Positions 1 to 9,040 are shown, counted from the stretch's first letter. The stretch is DNA of 64,000 nt from JAWLBR01 sp041687495 (GCA_041687495.1 JAWLBR010000001.1:33404-97403); one strand, 5' to 3'. A program made the numbers and translations. The notes: a model not told the origin generated them from the sequence alone.

Positions 1-2580
1 CTGAGCGGCCAGGCCTGCGATGGGAATACCGGTCACCTTACTCAAGAATGGCACAGTGCGGGAGGAGCGGGGGTTGACTTCGAGGACATACACTTTTCCT
101 TGAGCCACCACAAACTGAATGTTGAGTAGTCCCTTGATGCGAAAGTGTCGAGCGATCCTCTCGGTGTAGTCCTTGATAGCCGTCAGCTGCTCTGAGGTGA
201 GAGTGATGGTGGGATACACAGCAATGGAATCTCCAGAGTGGATCCCAGCCCGTTCAATGTGCTCCATTACGCCTGGAATCAAGACTGAATCACCGTCGCT
301 GACTGCATCCACCTCTACTTCCTTGCCGACAAGATAGCGGTCGATGAGAACCGAGGCCTTTCCATTCAGCTGCACGCCAGTCTTTAAATAATCCATTAGC
401 TCCTCGGCAGAGTATACAATCTCCATAGCTCTACCGCCCAGAACGTAAGAGGGACGTACCAGTACTGGATATTTCAAGTTGGGACTTAGCCCCTGCGCTT
501 CCGGGATGCTTCGCACAATACACCCCTGAGGTCGGGGAATCTGCAGATACTCCATAGCCGCATCGAATAGATGGCGGTCTTCAGCCGCGTCAATGTTGTC
601 TAGCTCTGTTCCCAGCAGGGGCACCCCTGCCTCAGCCAAGGTGTTCGCCAGATTCAGAGCCGTCTGTCCACCGAATTGGACGACAGCTCCAACCAAATTA
701 ACTTCCTTGGAGACTACACTGAGAACTTCCTCTGGACTTAATGGTTCAAAATACAGACGGTCTGAAACCGTGTAGTCGGTGGATACCGTTTCAGGGTTGT
801 TGTTGATGACTACAGCGTCGTATCCCATGTCTTGAATGGCCTTCACCCCGTGGACAGTGGAATAGTCAAACTCGATCCCCTGTCCGATGCGGATTGGCCC
901 AGATCCCAGGACTAACACAGCCGGTCGTCCTCCTACCTTGACCTGGTCTTTTCCGGCGTAGGTTGAGTAATAATAGGGCGTCTGTGACGGCAGCCCTCCG
1001 GCAAAGGTATCCACCATTCTGTATGAAGGCGAAATACTGGCAGCGGCTCGCTTAGCAGCTACTTCCCTTGGTGAAGTTCGGCTTAGGGCAGCGAGCCAAG
1101 CATCTGACATCCCATTCACCTTGCAGGTGTGCAGCAGGTCTGGTGTCAGCTCCCCTGCCTGGGTAACCTCCCGTTCCAGACCCACAAGACGAGACAGCTC
1201 AGTGAGGAACCAGAGGTTGATGTCCGTCTTATTGGCAACGACCTTGAGGGGGACTTCACGGCGAAGCACCTCCATGATGACGAATATCCGCTCATCGTCT
1301 GCTGTTTCTAACCGAGACAACAGAGCCTCAGTAGATAAGTCCGATAGATAACACAGACAGATGCCGTCAGCATCTAGCTCCAGTGAGCGGACTGCCTTGT
1401 TAATTGACTCGGTGAAAGTCCTACCGATAGCCATGACCTCACCGGTTGCCTTCATTTGAGTACCTAATTGTCTATTGCCTGTCGGGAATTTGTCGAAGGG
1501 CCAGCGGGGGATTTTCGTGACTACATAGTCCAGCACTGGTTCGCAGGCTGCCATCGCTATGCCGGTGATGGGATCTGCTAACTCGGCTAGACTGCACCCC
1601 AAAGCTAACTTAGCAGATACTTTGGCTATCGGGTATCCAGTGGCTTTGGAAGCCAAGGCACTGGAGCGACTCACCCTAGGGTTAACTTCGATGACGTAGT
1701 ATTGCGAGCTGTCTGGGTCTAGACCAAATTGCACGTTGCAGCCGCCGACGATCTCAAGGGCGTTGACGATCCGATGGGCAGCTTGGCACAGCATCTCATA
1801 TTCCACATCACTCAGCGTCTGACAGGGGGCGACCACAATACTGTCCCCAGTGTGAATCCCCACGGGATCCATATTCTCCATACCGCATACGGTCACACAG
1901 GTTCCGGTACAGTCTCTGATAATCTCAAATTCAATTTCCTTGTACCCCGCGATGCTTTGCTCCATCAACACTTGATGAATCGGGCTTTCTCTCAATCCAG
2001 TCGCGACGATCTCCTGCAGCTCCTCCAAACTCGCGGCAATTCCACCGCCGGTACCACCCAAGGTATATGCTGGCCGGATAATGACCGGATACCCGATGGT
2101 TTCAGCAAACTCCTCAGCTTGCTCCATATTAGATATCGTCCTGCTGGCCGGAATCGGTTCGTCTAGGCTGTGCATGAGGTTTCGAAAGTGCTCCCGGTCT
2201 TCAGCCTTTTCGATCACCGCAGCGTCTGTGCCCAGAAGCTCCACGCCGCTGGAGTCTAGGTATCCCTGACGTGCCAAGTGGGCCGCCAGATTCAGCCCAG
2301 TCTGCCCTCCGGTTGTGGCCAGAAGTCCGTCTGGCTTCTCTTTGTTCATAATCCGAACCAGTGTATCTACGGTCATAGGCTCGATGTATACCCGGTCGGC
2401 TGTATCTGCATGTGTCATGATGGTTGCCGGGTTGCTGTTCACCAGCACGACCTCAATGCCTTCTTCCCGCAGAGCCTGGCAAGCCTGAGTTCCTGCGTAA
2501 TCAAACTCTGCCGCCTGCCCGATTTCAATTGGGCCTGACCCTAGCACCAACACCTTCTTGAGATCACTGCGCTTTGGCAC
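1..2580 (-). CDS. carB: Carbamoyl-phosphate synthase large subunit (partial, C-terminus outside window)
   Basis: CarB makes carbamoyl phosphate from bicarbonate, ATP and glutamine-derived ammonia, the first step of pyrimidine (and arginine) synthesis in the cytoplasm. The N-terminus reads VPKRSDLKKVLVLGSG and then PIEIGQAAEFDYAGTQA, the signature opening of CarB, with the first ATP-grasp half following. The start is GTG at 2580, overlapping the end of pyrC by 17 bases, so the two are translationally linked. About 860 codons are present; the family has about 1070, so the C-terminal allosteric part lies beyond base 1. carA normally sits just before carB; here pyrC precedes it directly, so the glutaminase subunit must be encoded elsewhere. 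Confidence 0.95.
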   Translation of the reverse strand, partial: MPKRSDLKKVLVLGSGPIEIGQAAEFDYAGTQACQALREEGIEVVLVNSNPATIMTHADTADRVYIEPMTVDTLVRIMNKEKPDGLLATTGGQTGLNLAAHLARQGYLDSSGVELLGTDAAVIEKAEDREHFRNLMHSLDEPIPASRTISNMEQAEEFAETIGYPVIIRPAYTLGGTGGGIAASLEELQEIVATGLRESPIHQVLMEQSIAGYKEIEFEIIRDCTGTCVTVCGMENMDPVGIHTGDSIVVAPCQTLSDVEYEMLCQAAHRIVNALEIVGGCNVQFGLDPDSSQYYVIEVNPRVSRSSALASKATGYPIAKVSAKLALGCSLAELADPITGIAMAACEPVLDYVVTKIPRWPFDKFPTGNRQLGTQMKATGEVMAIGRTFTESINKAVRSLELDADGICLCYLSDLSTEALLSRLETADDERIFVIMEVLRREVPLKVVANKTDINLWFLTELSRLVGLEREVTQAGELTPDLLHTCKVNGMSDAWLAALSRTSPREVAAKRAAASISPSYRMVDTFAGGLPSQTPYYYSTYAGKDQVKVGGRPAVLVLGSGPIRIGQGIEFDYSTVHGVKAIQDMGYDAVVINNNPETVSTDYTVSDRLYFEPLSPEEVLSVVSKEVNLVGAVVQFGGQTALNLANTLAEAGVPLLGTELDNIDAAEDRHLFDAAMEYLQIPRPQGCIVRSIPEAQGLSPNLKYPVLVRPSYVLGGRAMEIVYSAEELMDYLKTGVQLNGKASVLIDRYLVGKEVEVDAVSDGDSVLIPGVMEHIERAGIHSGDSIAVYPTITLTSEQLTAIKDYTERIARHFRIKGLLNIQFVVAQGKVYVLEVNPRSSRTVPFLSKVTGIPIAGLAAQ

Positions 2581-3871
2581 GCTGCGTCACCCTTTCTGAT
2601 TGACTATCTGTAGAGTAGACAATTTCACTTGCATATGCCGTCATTTGGGGCCATCCCCGCAATGTCTGGCCTAGATAAGGGGAGTTAGTCCCCTTGGAAC
2701 GAAACTCGTTCACTTCTTGGTCGTCGCTTAGGTCGATGACGGTACAAGTGGCTGAGTAACCAACCTGTATGCGATGCTCTAGTCCCAACAGGTGTGCGGG
2801 TGCATCAACCATGGCTCGCAATAGCTGCTCGAGGGTAACAATTCCTGGTCGAACCAGATGGGTAAAGCAGGCTGCAAATGCGGTCTCTAATCCAGTTACT
2901 CCATAGGGAGCGTCTTCAAGTGAGGCTGTCTCCTTTTCTCTGCCGTGGGGTGCGTGATCCGTCGCCACCATATCAATGATTCCGTCTCGCAATCCGGCCA
3001 CAAGGGCGTCTGTGTCAAAGCGACTGCGCAGTGGAGGATTCATTTTGTAGTTGACCAAGGGCTCTTTGATGTCATCGGCAGCCAACGTGAGGTGGTGTGG
3101 AGTTACCTCTGCCGTTACAGGCAGTCCCGCTTTCTTAGCCTGTCGAATCAGCTGGACTGAGGCGGCAGTGGAAAGGTGCATGGCATGATAGCGGCATCCA
3201 ACTTGGCTCACCAGCTCCAAGTCCCGTTCCAGCAGCGCTGTTTCGGCACAGGGCGGGTACTCTGCGGTGCCAAAGCGGGAAGCAGCGTCTTGATGGAAAA
3301 CACCACGCAAACCCGGCTGCTCGCAGTGTTGGGCAACGACAACCCCAGCGGCCTTCGCATGCAGCATCACCTCTTCCAGAATCCGGGCATCGGCCACACC
3401 GTCGCCATCATCTGTGAATATCCGAACTCCTTGTGCCGCAAGAGCCGCGATATCTGCTGGCTGAAACCCCTTTCGTCCTTTGGTCATGGCGCCAGCCGGA
3501 GTGACCGCAACTGCTGCACGGGCAGCAATGATACTGTTTAGAACATCCAAGTGAGGCACCGAGTCGATGACAGGTTGAGTGTTCGGCATCGCTACTACAT
3601 GGGTAAATCCGCCGCGAGCCGCTGCCAAAGTTCCTGAAGCCACAGTTTCTTTGTGAGCGTAACCCGGCTCCCTTAGGTGTGTATGCAGGTCTACAAAACC
3701 TGCAGTCACCAGGGGCAAGCTGTAGTTGGGATTCCTGACTGGAGAGTCTGGAACTTCAACCACAATTCCATCCTTGACATGATACCCACCCTGCCAGAAC
3801 TGGCCGTCCTGCCACAGGAGAGCCTCAGACAGCTGGTAATCAAGTTTTTTCGGTATACGCAATTTTCTCAC
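2564..3871 (-). CDS. pyrC: Dihydroorotase
   Basis: PyrC cyclises carbamoyl aspartate to dihydroorotate, the third step of pyrimidine synthesis. The 435-aa protein has the metal-binding motif DLHTHLREPG near residue 62 and the C-terminal motif VATDHAPHG, both typical of class I dihydroorotases of the amidohydrolase superfamily. The length is normal. Start is GTG at 3871 with AAAGGGG seven to eight bases upstream. It lies 20 bases after pyrB and overlaps carB by 17 bases, so all three share the attenuated pyr transcript. The C-terminal tail (YSTDSQSERVTQRAKAQ) is a little longer than usual. Confidence 0.95.
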   Translation of the reverse strand: MRKLRIPKKLDYQLSEALLWQDGQFWQGGYHVKDGIVVEVPDSPVRNPNYSLPLVTAGFVDLHTHLREPGYAHKETVASGTLAAARGGFTHVVAMPNTQPVIDSVPHLDVLNSIIAARAAVAVTPAGAMTKGRKGFQPADIAALAAQGVRIFTDDGDGVADARILEEVMLHAKAAGVVVAQHCEQPGLRGVFHQDAASRFGTAEYPPCAETALLERDLELVSQVGCRYHAMHLSTAASVQLIRQAKKAGLPVTAEVTPHHLTLAADDIKEPLVNYKMNPPLRSRFDTDALVAGLRDGIIDMVATDHAPHGREKETASLEDAPYGVTGLETAFAACFTHLVRPGIVTLEQLLRAMVDAPAHLLGLEHRIQVGYSATCTVIDLSDDQEVNEFRSKGTNSPYLGQTLRGWPQMTAYASEIVYSTDSQSERVTQRAKAQ

Positions 3872-3891
3872 AGGCTTTCCCCTTTCCCGAC

Positions 3892-4812
3892 CTAGCTGGC
3901 CTGATGACTCAAGTGCAGCGTAGGCTGCCCTTGGACAACTTCCTCCAAGACTGCCATTCGCGCATATACTCCATTGTTGACTTGCGTAAGAATACGGGAC
4001 TTAGGGTGGGTGACGAGATGGGAGGCGATTTCTACACCCCGGTTCACTGGGCCTGGGTGCAGGATAATCGCTTCGTCTTTTAGTCGGTTGACCCGGTGGT
4101 CGGTAAGGCCATATGCCCGGTGATACTGGCTGGGGTCGAGATTTAGATTTTGACCATGCCGCTCCAGCTGAATGCGCAGAAGCATGAGTACGTCAACCTG
4201 GTCTATCAGGTCGTCAATGGGGAGGATAGCACCAAACTGAGTGAGCTCAACAGGCACCAAAGCAGTAGGCCCCGAAAAAACCAGTTTTGCTCCGCACTCC
4301 CGCAGCGCCAAGATGTTAGACATCGCCACCCGGGAGTGAAGGACATCACCAACGATACCCACGGTCAATCCAGACAACTGACCAAAGTGCTGTCTGATGG
4401 TAAGCAGGTCAAGTAGAGCTTGGGTGGGGTGCTCTGACGTACCGGTACCGGCGTTAACAATGGCAGAGGAAACATCAGGAAGGATTTGGGGCAAGACATC
4501 GTTACTTTGGTGGCGGATGACTAAGACATCCGCGCCCATTGCCTCAATGGTTTGGACTGTGTCCAGGAGAGATTCGCCCTTTGCCAAACTAGACCCCTCA
4601 GACTGGAAATACAGAACGTGGGCTCCAAGGCGTTGGGCAGCTAAGGCAAAGGAAAGCTGTGTTCGTGTACTAGGCTCAAAAAACAGATTGGCAACCGTCT
4701 TTCCCTTTAGTGGCCGATACTCAGTAGTGGTTTCTTTCCACCATTGAGCACGGTCAAGTGTGCGGTGGATCGCTGCGGCGGACATGCCGCCGATTTTCAG
4801 TAAGTGACGCAA
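3892..4812 (-). CDS. pyrB: Aspartate carbamoyltransferase catalytic subunit
   Basis: PyrB condenses carbamoyl phosphate with aspartate. The carbamoyl-phosphate site FFEPSTRTQLSF and the aspartate-domain motif LHPGPVNRGVE are intact. I place the start at TTG 4812: GGAAAGGAG lies eight bases upstream and the product begins (M)RHLLKIGGMS, giving 306 aa, the usual family length. A longer reading from 4974 (360 aa) would translate through the attenuator hairpin and is rejected. It is the first gene of the pyr operon, directly downstream of a PyrR-type leader, so it should be repressed when UMP is plentiful. No pyrI regulatory subunit is seen. Confidence 0.95.
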   Translation of the reverse strand: MRHLLKIGGMSAAAIHRTLDRAQWWKETTTEYRPLKGKTVANLFFEPSTRTQLSFALAAQRLGAHVLYFQSEGSSLAKGESLLDTVQTIEAMGADVLVIRHQSNDVLPQILPDVSSAIVNAGTGTSEHPTQALLDLLTIRQHFGQLSGLTVGIVGDVLHSRVAMSNILALRECGAKLVFSGPTALVPVELTQFGAILPIDDLIDQVDVLMLLRIQLERHGQNLNLDPSQYHRAYGLTDHRVNRLKDEAIILHPGPVNRGVEIASHLVTHPKSRILTQVNNGVYARMAVLEEVVQGQPTLHLSHQAS

Positions 4813-4862
4813 AGGTTCCGGCTCCTTTCCTACCGGCAACCGCGCGAAGCTGTACCAGGGCG

Positions 4863-4902
4863 AAAAAAAAAAACTTCTTATCGCCCCCGCGATTAAGAAG
4901 TT
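4863..4902 (-). terminator. pyr operon attenuator terminator
   Basis: Read on the minus strand, AACTTCTTA and TAAGAAGTT arms with an inner ATCGC/GCGAT stem form a hairpin with one bulged base, followed by an unbroken run of eleven U. It lies 50 bases before the pyrB start and after the PyrR box, so it acts as the regulated intrinsic terminator of the pyr leader. Confidence 0.93.
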
Positions 4903-5022
4903 ATCCTGGCACAAATCTTCCGAAAGAAATCTTTCGAAAGTCAGCATGTGACTACTCCCCAACCAATGGATCAAACCACCGGTGGAAAATTAAGGAAGTC
5001 AGACGCCTATGGTAACCTTATC

Positions 5023-5036
5023 AGCCTCGCGGGACT
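5023..5036 (-). promoter_or_regulatory. PyrR RNA-binding site (anti-antiterminator loop) in pyr leader
   Basis: The minus strand reads AGTCCCGCGAGGCT, an exact match to the known PyrR binding-loop consensus ARUCCNGNGAGGYU. Flanking AACCTT and AAGGTT can close the lower stem of the anti-antiterminator. PyrR with bound UMP would stabilise this stem and let the terminator at 4863-4902 form. pyrR itself is not in the window. Confidence 0.92.
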
Positions 5037-5063
5037 GCTCTTAAAGGTTTATGTCTTGCTACA

Positions 5064-5092
5064 ACCATAGCATCTGACTCCCAAATTGTCAA
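5064..5092 (-). promoter_or_regulatory. Sigma-A promoter of the pyr operon
   Basis: On the minus strand TTGACA (5087-5092) is followed after 17 bases by TATGGT (5064-5069). Transcription would start near 5057, about 20 bases before the PyrR box. It lies in the gap after the lipoprotein gene at 5127, so the pyr operon has its own promoter. Confidence 0.8.
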
Positions 5093-5126
5093 TGGATTTG
5101 TTAGGCAATCACGTAACCACAGCTGC

Positions 5127-5540
5127 TCAGTCAGCCATCCGCAAGGCTTCTTTGGCTGTGCTCTTGAATCTTTCCCAAGTCTGAGTTGCCCCGGCAATGG
5201 CATCGACTTCATCGGGATCCTGCTTCTCAAGCAGATCCTTCTCGAGAGTCTCTTGGGCATCAACAGCCTTCTGATACTGGTAATCGGGGCCCTTCACTTC
5301 TTCTGTCTCAGCATTGATCTCTCGGTAGTCCACCTCAGTGATCTTCCCATCGGTAATGGTGATATCATTCTTTGCATACCAGTTGTGAGAATCCGGCTCA
5401 GTCTGCGCAGTGTATGTTCCATCCTCCAGGTCAAAACCTCTCTGGTTGGCTTGCTCCTGGGGCTCTTCCCGCAGACACCCAGCCGAAACAACAAGCAGCA
5501 GTACAGCAATAAGTGCCGCAACAAGGCGCGCTTTCCTCAT
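5127..5540 (-). CDS. Lipoprotein with FMN-binding-like domain
   Basis: The 137-aa product has a signal peptide with lipobox VVSAGC (Cys22 predicted lipidated) and then one small domain of about 100 residues. The domain opens DGTYTAQTEPDSHNWYAKND and ends DAIAGATQTWERF, resembling the FMN_bind family, where a (S/T)GAT-type motif carries covalently bound FMN. Such lipoproteins (for example PplA of Listeria) shuttle electrons outside the membrane. GGGAGG precedes the ATG. It is divergent from a membrane-anchored NADH dehydrogenase, which supports a redox role. Only one copy of the domain is present and no FMN transferase gene is nearby, so flavinylation is inference. Confidence 0.7.
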   Translation of the reverse strand: MRKARLVAALIAVLLLVVSAGCLREEPQEQANQRGFDLEDGTYTAQTEPDSHNWYAKNDITITDGKITEVDYREINAETEEVKGPDYQYQKAVDAQETLEKDLLEKQDPDEVDAIAGATQTWERFKSTAKEALRMAD

Positions 5541-5745
5541 TTAGAACTAACCTCCCGACCATGGTTTTTGATTCAGATTGGAATGACCGGCTATGTCCAT
5601 CCCTGTTGTGGTTGTATTATCCCCGGTTACGCGAAAATTATGGGATAATCCCTGCATGGACGCCTGCGTGGCATACACCCATGGGTTTCCGGTGATTCTA
5701 TCTTGTAGTACCGTGATCGCCGATTCTCCGGAGGTAGTTGCCACT

Positions 5746-7548
5746 ATGAAAAAGATCGTCATTGTCGGCGGTGGATATGCTGGGGTGGAAGCAGGACTAA
5801 CCCTGCACCGTCGACTCAAGCGCCGGGAACAAGTAGAGATAACCTTAGTCAATAGGAACCCCTTCCACACGCTTCTCACCGAACTGCACGAGGTGGCGGG
5901 AACCCGTGTGGGAGAAAGGTCGGTAATGGTATCTCTTCGGCACATCTTTCAGTACACGAAGGTAAAGGTAGTTCAGGACTCTATTACGGAATTTGACTTC
6001 GACAACAAGGCTGTACGCTCAGAAAACAGGGAGTACCAATACGATTATCTGATCCTGGCTTTGGGAAGCGAACCAACCTTTTACGGAATTGAAGGCATGG
6101 AAGATCATGCCTTTACCCTGTGGTCTTTGGAAGATGCCCAGCGCATCCGCAGTCACATCACGGAAATGGTAGCGAAAGCGGCCCGCTCCACTGACCCCTT
6201 CGAGCGACAGGCCTACTTGACGTTTGTTGTGGGCGGCGGCGGCTTTACCGGTGTTGAGATGGTGGGCGAACTTATTCGCTGGAAACGGCAGCTGGCAAAG
6301 GAATACAACATCCCAGTTAGCGAAATCCGCCTCATCTTGGTGGAGGCGATGGACCGAATCCTTCCCACCCTTGATGAAGCTTTAGCCCAGCGGGTAGAGA
6401 ACTACCTGGACCATAACCATGTTCAAGTCTTGAACGGTCAGCCCATCAAGCGGGTAACCCCAGATGGCATCTTACTGGGGCAAAACCTAGATATTCCCAC
6501 TAAGACCCTAATCTGGGCCGGCGGAGTCGTGGCCAACCGCACGATTCAAGACTCGGGCCTAAAGCAAAGTAGGCGGGGACGCCTTGCCGTCAATAATTAT
6601 CTTCAAGTAGATGGTCACCCCGACGTCCTGGCTGCAGGAGACAACTGCGGCCTAACCTGGGAGGAGGACGGCCGCCCGGTAGAAATGCCTGCCTTGGTAG
6701 AGTCTGCTCTAGCCACTGGTAAGACCGCTGCCCTAAATGTCATTGCCGCTTTGCGAGGAACCGAAATGAAGCGTTCCCGCCCCAAGTACCACGGCTTGAT
6801 GGTGTCCGTGGGACGGTGGTGGGGAGTAGCCAACATCATGGAAGTATCTCTGGTGGGGATTCTGGCTATTGTCATGAAGCACATGGTGAACTTACACTAC
6901 CTGTTCGGAATCGGTGGCTTTGAGCTAATCATCCGCTACATTCGCCACGAATTTCTCGACATGAAAGCACCCTTTCAGAACATTGCCGAGGTGCAGTTTA
7001 CCAGACAAAGACCGCTGTTTTTCCTGGTGCCTTTGCGACTGTACTTGGGTTACATGTGGCTGGAAGAAGGCGTTAAGAAGGTGATGGAGGGCTGGTGGAA
7101 CAGCGTGGCCTTAGGTAAGGCAGCGCTTTCTGATCCGTCACTTACCGGCGCCAGTCAAGCTATCCCAGTGGATGGAGTAGCTGGAGCAACCTTGATGGAG
7201 CTGGTCGGAGAGCACACTCCGGGATGGTACGCTTGGATCGTTGAGAACCTAATCTACCCCAACGCCCTTTTGTTCCAACGGCTGGTGGTGTTAACCGAAA
7301 TCGGGTTAGGGCTTGCATTTCTGTTGGGGTTTATGACGGTGATCGCTGCCGCCGTTTCCATCGGGATGAACATCAACTTTCTCCTATCAACGGGTCTATA
7401 TGACTTTTGGTATATCTTTGCTTCAATCCCGATGTTTGCCGGCGCCGGTGATGTGTTTGGACTGGACTACTTCCTCATGCCATACCTGATGCGGCAGTGG
7501 CGGTACCTTGTCAGAAACAAGCGCATCAAGCCGATTCTCCTCCGATAA
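5746..7548 (+). CDS. ndh: Type II NADH:quinone oxidoreductase with C-terminal DoxX-like membrane domain
   Basis: NDH-2 passes electrons from NADH to quinone without pumping protons. The N-terminal 400 residues carry the FAD motif IVGGGYAGVEAG, the NADH motif VVGGGGFTGVEM and the FAD-closing motif DVLAAGDN. The C-terminal 200 residues contain several membrane segments (starting FFLVPLRLYLGYMWLEEG) that look like a DoxX domain, giving 600 aa against about 400 for soluble NDH-2. The start is ATG 5746 with CCGGAGG upstream; a 51-codon upstream extension has no homology-like sequence. Membrane-tailed NDH-2 is known from flavin-based extracellular electron transfer in Listeria, and here it is divergent from an FMN-binding-like lipoprotein. 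Confidence 0.88.
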   Translation: MKKIVIVGGGYAGVEAGLTLHRRLKRREQVEITLVNRNPFHTLLTELHEVAGTRVGERSVMVSLRHIFQYTKVKVVQDSITEFDFDNKAVRSENREYQYDYLILALGSEPTFYGIEGMEDHAFTLWSLEDAQRIRSHITEMVAKAARSTDPFERQAYLTFVVGGGGFTGVEMVGELIRWKRQLAKEYNIPVSEIRLILVEAMDRILPTLDEALAQRVENYLDHNHVQVLNGQPIKRVTPDGILLGQNLDIPTKTLIWAGGVVANRTIQDSGLKQSRRGRLAVNNYLQVDGHPDVLAAGDNCGLTWEEDGRPVEMPALVESALATGKTAALNVIAALRGTEMKRSRPKYHGLMVSVGRWWGVANIMEVSLVGILAIVMKHMVNLHYLFGIGGFELIIRYIRHEFLDMKAPFQNIAEVQFTRQRPLFFLVPLRLYLGYMWLEEGVKKVMEGWWNSVALGKAALSDPSLTGASQAIPVDGVAGATLMELVGEHTPGWYAWIVENLIYPNALLFQRLVVLTEIGLGLAFLLGFMTVIAAAVSIGMNINFLLSTGLYDFWYIFASIPMFAGAGDVFGLDYFLMPYLMRQWRYLVRNKRIKPILLR

Positions 7549-7656
7549 GCCGGCGGTTGCTGCACCCCTCTCTTTTGCTGCCGAGGCAGCATCTGGCTGA
7601 CAGTAAACGGCATGGCACACCGATGAAAAGGGAAATGTAACTGTGGAGGTGCAGCC

Positions 7657-7818
7657 GTGAGAAAAGATAAAACTGATCTAACAGTTGTCGGCCTCGGTGC
7701 CCTTGTGTCTGGGATCGGGGCTTCGACCCTGCGCAGTCGAGTGGGTGCTGGTGTGTTAGGGTTTGGTCTTGCTCACGTTGCTTTAGGTCTTCTGGACATG
7801 ATGGTTCGGAAGAAATAA
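7657..7818 (+). CDS. Small hydrophobic protein, 53 aa
   Basis: GTG start eight bases after GGAGG; the product is MRKDKTDLTVVGLGALVSG followed by a glycine/alanine-rich hydrophobic stretch and the basic end MMVRKK. It probably forms one or two short membrane segments. It follows ndh by 108 bases on the same strand and is followed by a stem-loop, so it may be cotranscribed. I do not recognise a family. The strong ribosome binding site and the hydrophobic/charged pattern argue for a real gene. Confidence 0.6.
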   Translation: MRKDKTDLTVVGLGALVSGIGASTLRSRVGAGVLGFGLAHVALGLLDMMVRKK

Positions 7819-7827
7819 CCTCTAGCT

Positions 7828-7871
7828 GGGCAAAGCTAGGGGGAGCGCACCGCTTCGCACTAGCTTTGCCC
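7828..7871 (+). terminator. Stem-loop after the 53-aa gene
   Basis: GGGCAAAGCTAG (7828-7839) and CTAGCTTTGCCC (7860-7871) form a perfect 12-bp stem with a 20-base loop. No U-run follows on either strand, so it may be a processing or Rho-assisted end between convergent genes. Confidence 0.5.
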
Positions 7872-7976
7872 GTTGCTACAAGCATCGCTTCACCGGCTTG
7901 TGGAGTAGCTTATTGCGGGCTTGCCATATACGGTCATGTTCAGATCTGAAACCCAAGCAAGGGTGGCGGCCAAAGC

Positions 7977-8882
7977 TTACAGCCACCGCCGCAAGAAGCT
8001 CATAATCTCGGCACGGGCAGCCGCCGTCTCGAAGTGCCCGGTGTTGTAGCGCAGTAGCTGCCACCGCTCAGAGCACCCGGCTTGGGCATAGGCCTTCTGC
8101 AGTGTTTGGTCAATGCGGTCGAGTCCGACCGGCGGAGTCAACCCATCATAAACTCCCGCAGTGGTCAGGTGGGGCCGAGGCACGATTAGTTGGTTAATCT
8201 GCGCCGTGGTAAAGTGCTTCAGCAGACGGGGTACGTAGTAATAGATCCCGTGCAGATCTAATCCCCGGGTCTCGATCAGGGCCTGGTAGTCAGTCAGGCA
8301 ACAAAGATCTACACATACCTTGATTCTAGGATCCAGGGCAGCCACCCACCAGGCCATTGTACTTCCCATGGAAAGGCCTAAGGTACCGATACGGGTAGAA
8401 TCCACGTCTGCACGCCCTACAAGGTAGTCTACAGCCCGCAAGCTGTCATAGACCATCATCCCCCACAGTACCTGGCCATGCCACAGCATTTCCTTGAACA
8501 ACTCCGACTCGGTTCGCCCCCTACGCTCGCCAAATAGCCAGGCATCGATGGCTAATACGCTGTAGCCAACATCAGTTAGTGCCGCAGCATAGTCGGGAGA
8601 CTGCAGCGCACGCCGCCCGCAGATCAACTCATCTTTACCTAGCTCATAGTCGCCACCGTGGGCATGATTGTACAGGATTACCGGAGTCGAGGCCTTTGCT
8701 CCTTTGGGCCGGGCGAAATAAGCCGGCACCGGCTCAATTCCATTCAGATCGAGCACCAGCGACTCCAGAACATAACCCGACCGCTCTTCGGTCTTAATTA
8801 ACTGGGCATCCAGGGGCCGGTTCCGGTCTGGTAGATCACCTAACAACCCGTACAGTTCCTGCCGCCTCTCCTCAACGTTCAT
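7977..8882 (-). CDS. Alpha/beta hydrolase (acetyl-esterase / dienelactone-hydrolase type)
   Basis: A 301-aa cytoplasmic serine hydrolase. The oxyanion-hole region NHAHGG lies near residue 72, the nucleophile elbow GLSMGS places Ser171, YDGLTPP gives a likely acid Asp246, and TGHFE gives His283. This is the abhydrolase group of acetyl xylan esterase-like proteins with an N-terminal helical cap. The start is ATG 8882 with AAGGAAGG eight bases before it; a GTG three codons upstream touches that same element and is less likely. It stands alone between the ndh region and the TetR gene. Substrate unknown. Confidence 0.75.
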   Translation of the reverse strand: MNVEERRQELYGLLGDLPDRNRPLDAQLIKTEERSGYVLESLVLDLNGIEPVPAYFARPKGAKASTPVILYNHAHGGDYELGKDELICGRRALQSPDYAAALTDVGYSVLAIDAWLFGERRGRTESELFKEMLWHGQVLWGMMVYDSLRAVDYLVGRADVDSTRIGTLGLSMGSTMAWWVAALDPRIKVCVDLCCLTDYQALIETRGLDLHGIYYYVPRLLKHFTTAQINQLIVPRPHLTTAGVYDGLTPPVGLDRIDQTLQKAYAQAGCSERWQLLRYNTGHFETAAARAEIMSFLRRWL

Positions 8883-8983
8883 TATGAACACCTTCCTTAA
8901 GGACTCAAACTCTTGTTGGTGTTAGGGTTACGCGGCCACCGCGAGATTCCTTCTGTACCGGTCGCATTTGCCACCTGCCCATG

Positions 8984-9017
8984 GCAAAAGCCCGACACTG
9001 AACTGCCGGGCTTTTGC
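8984..9017 (-). terminator. Terminator after the TetR gene
   Basis: GCAAAAGCCCG (8984-8994) and CGGGCTTTTGC (9007-9017) form a perfect 11-bp stem 24 bases beyond the tetR-like stop. The U-rich part lies within the stem arm, so efficiency is uncertain. Confidence 0.6.
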
Positions 9018-9040
9018 GGCACTGCTATGAACATCAAACA

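Noticed and set aside
3892..4974. 360-aa reading of pyrB
   Set aside because: It would translate through the attenuator hairpin and its poly-U; TTG 4812 with GGAAAGGAG gives the standard 306-aa protein.
8892..8981. Short gap before the esterase as a regulatory RNA
   Set aside because: No hairpin, promoter or conserved motif beyond the esterase ribosome site.
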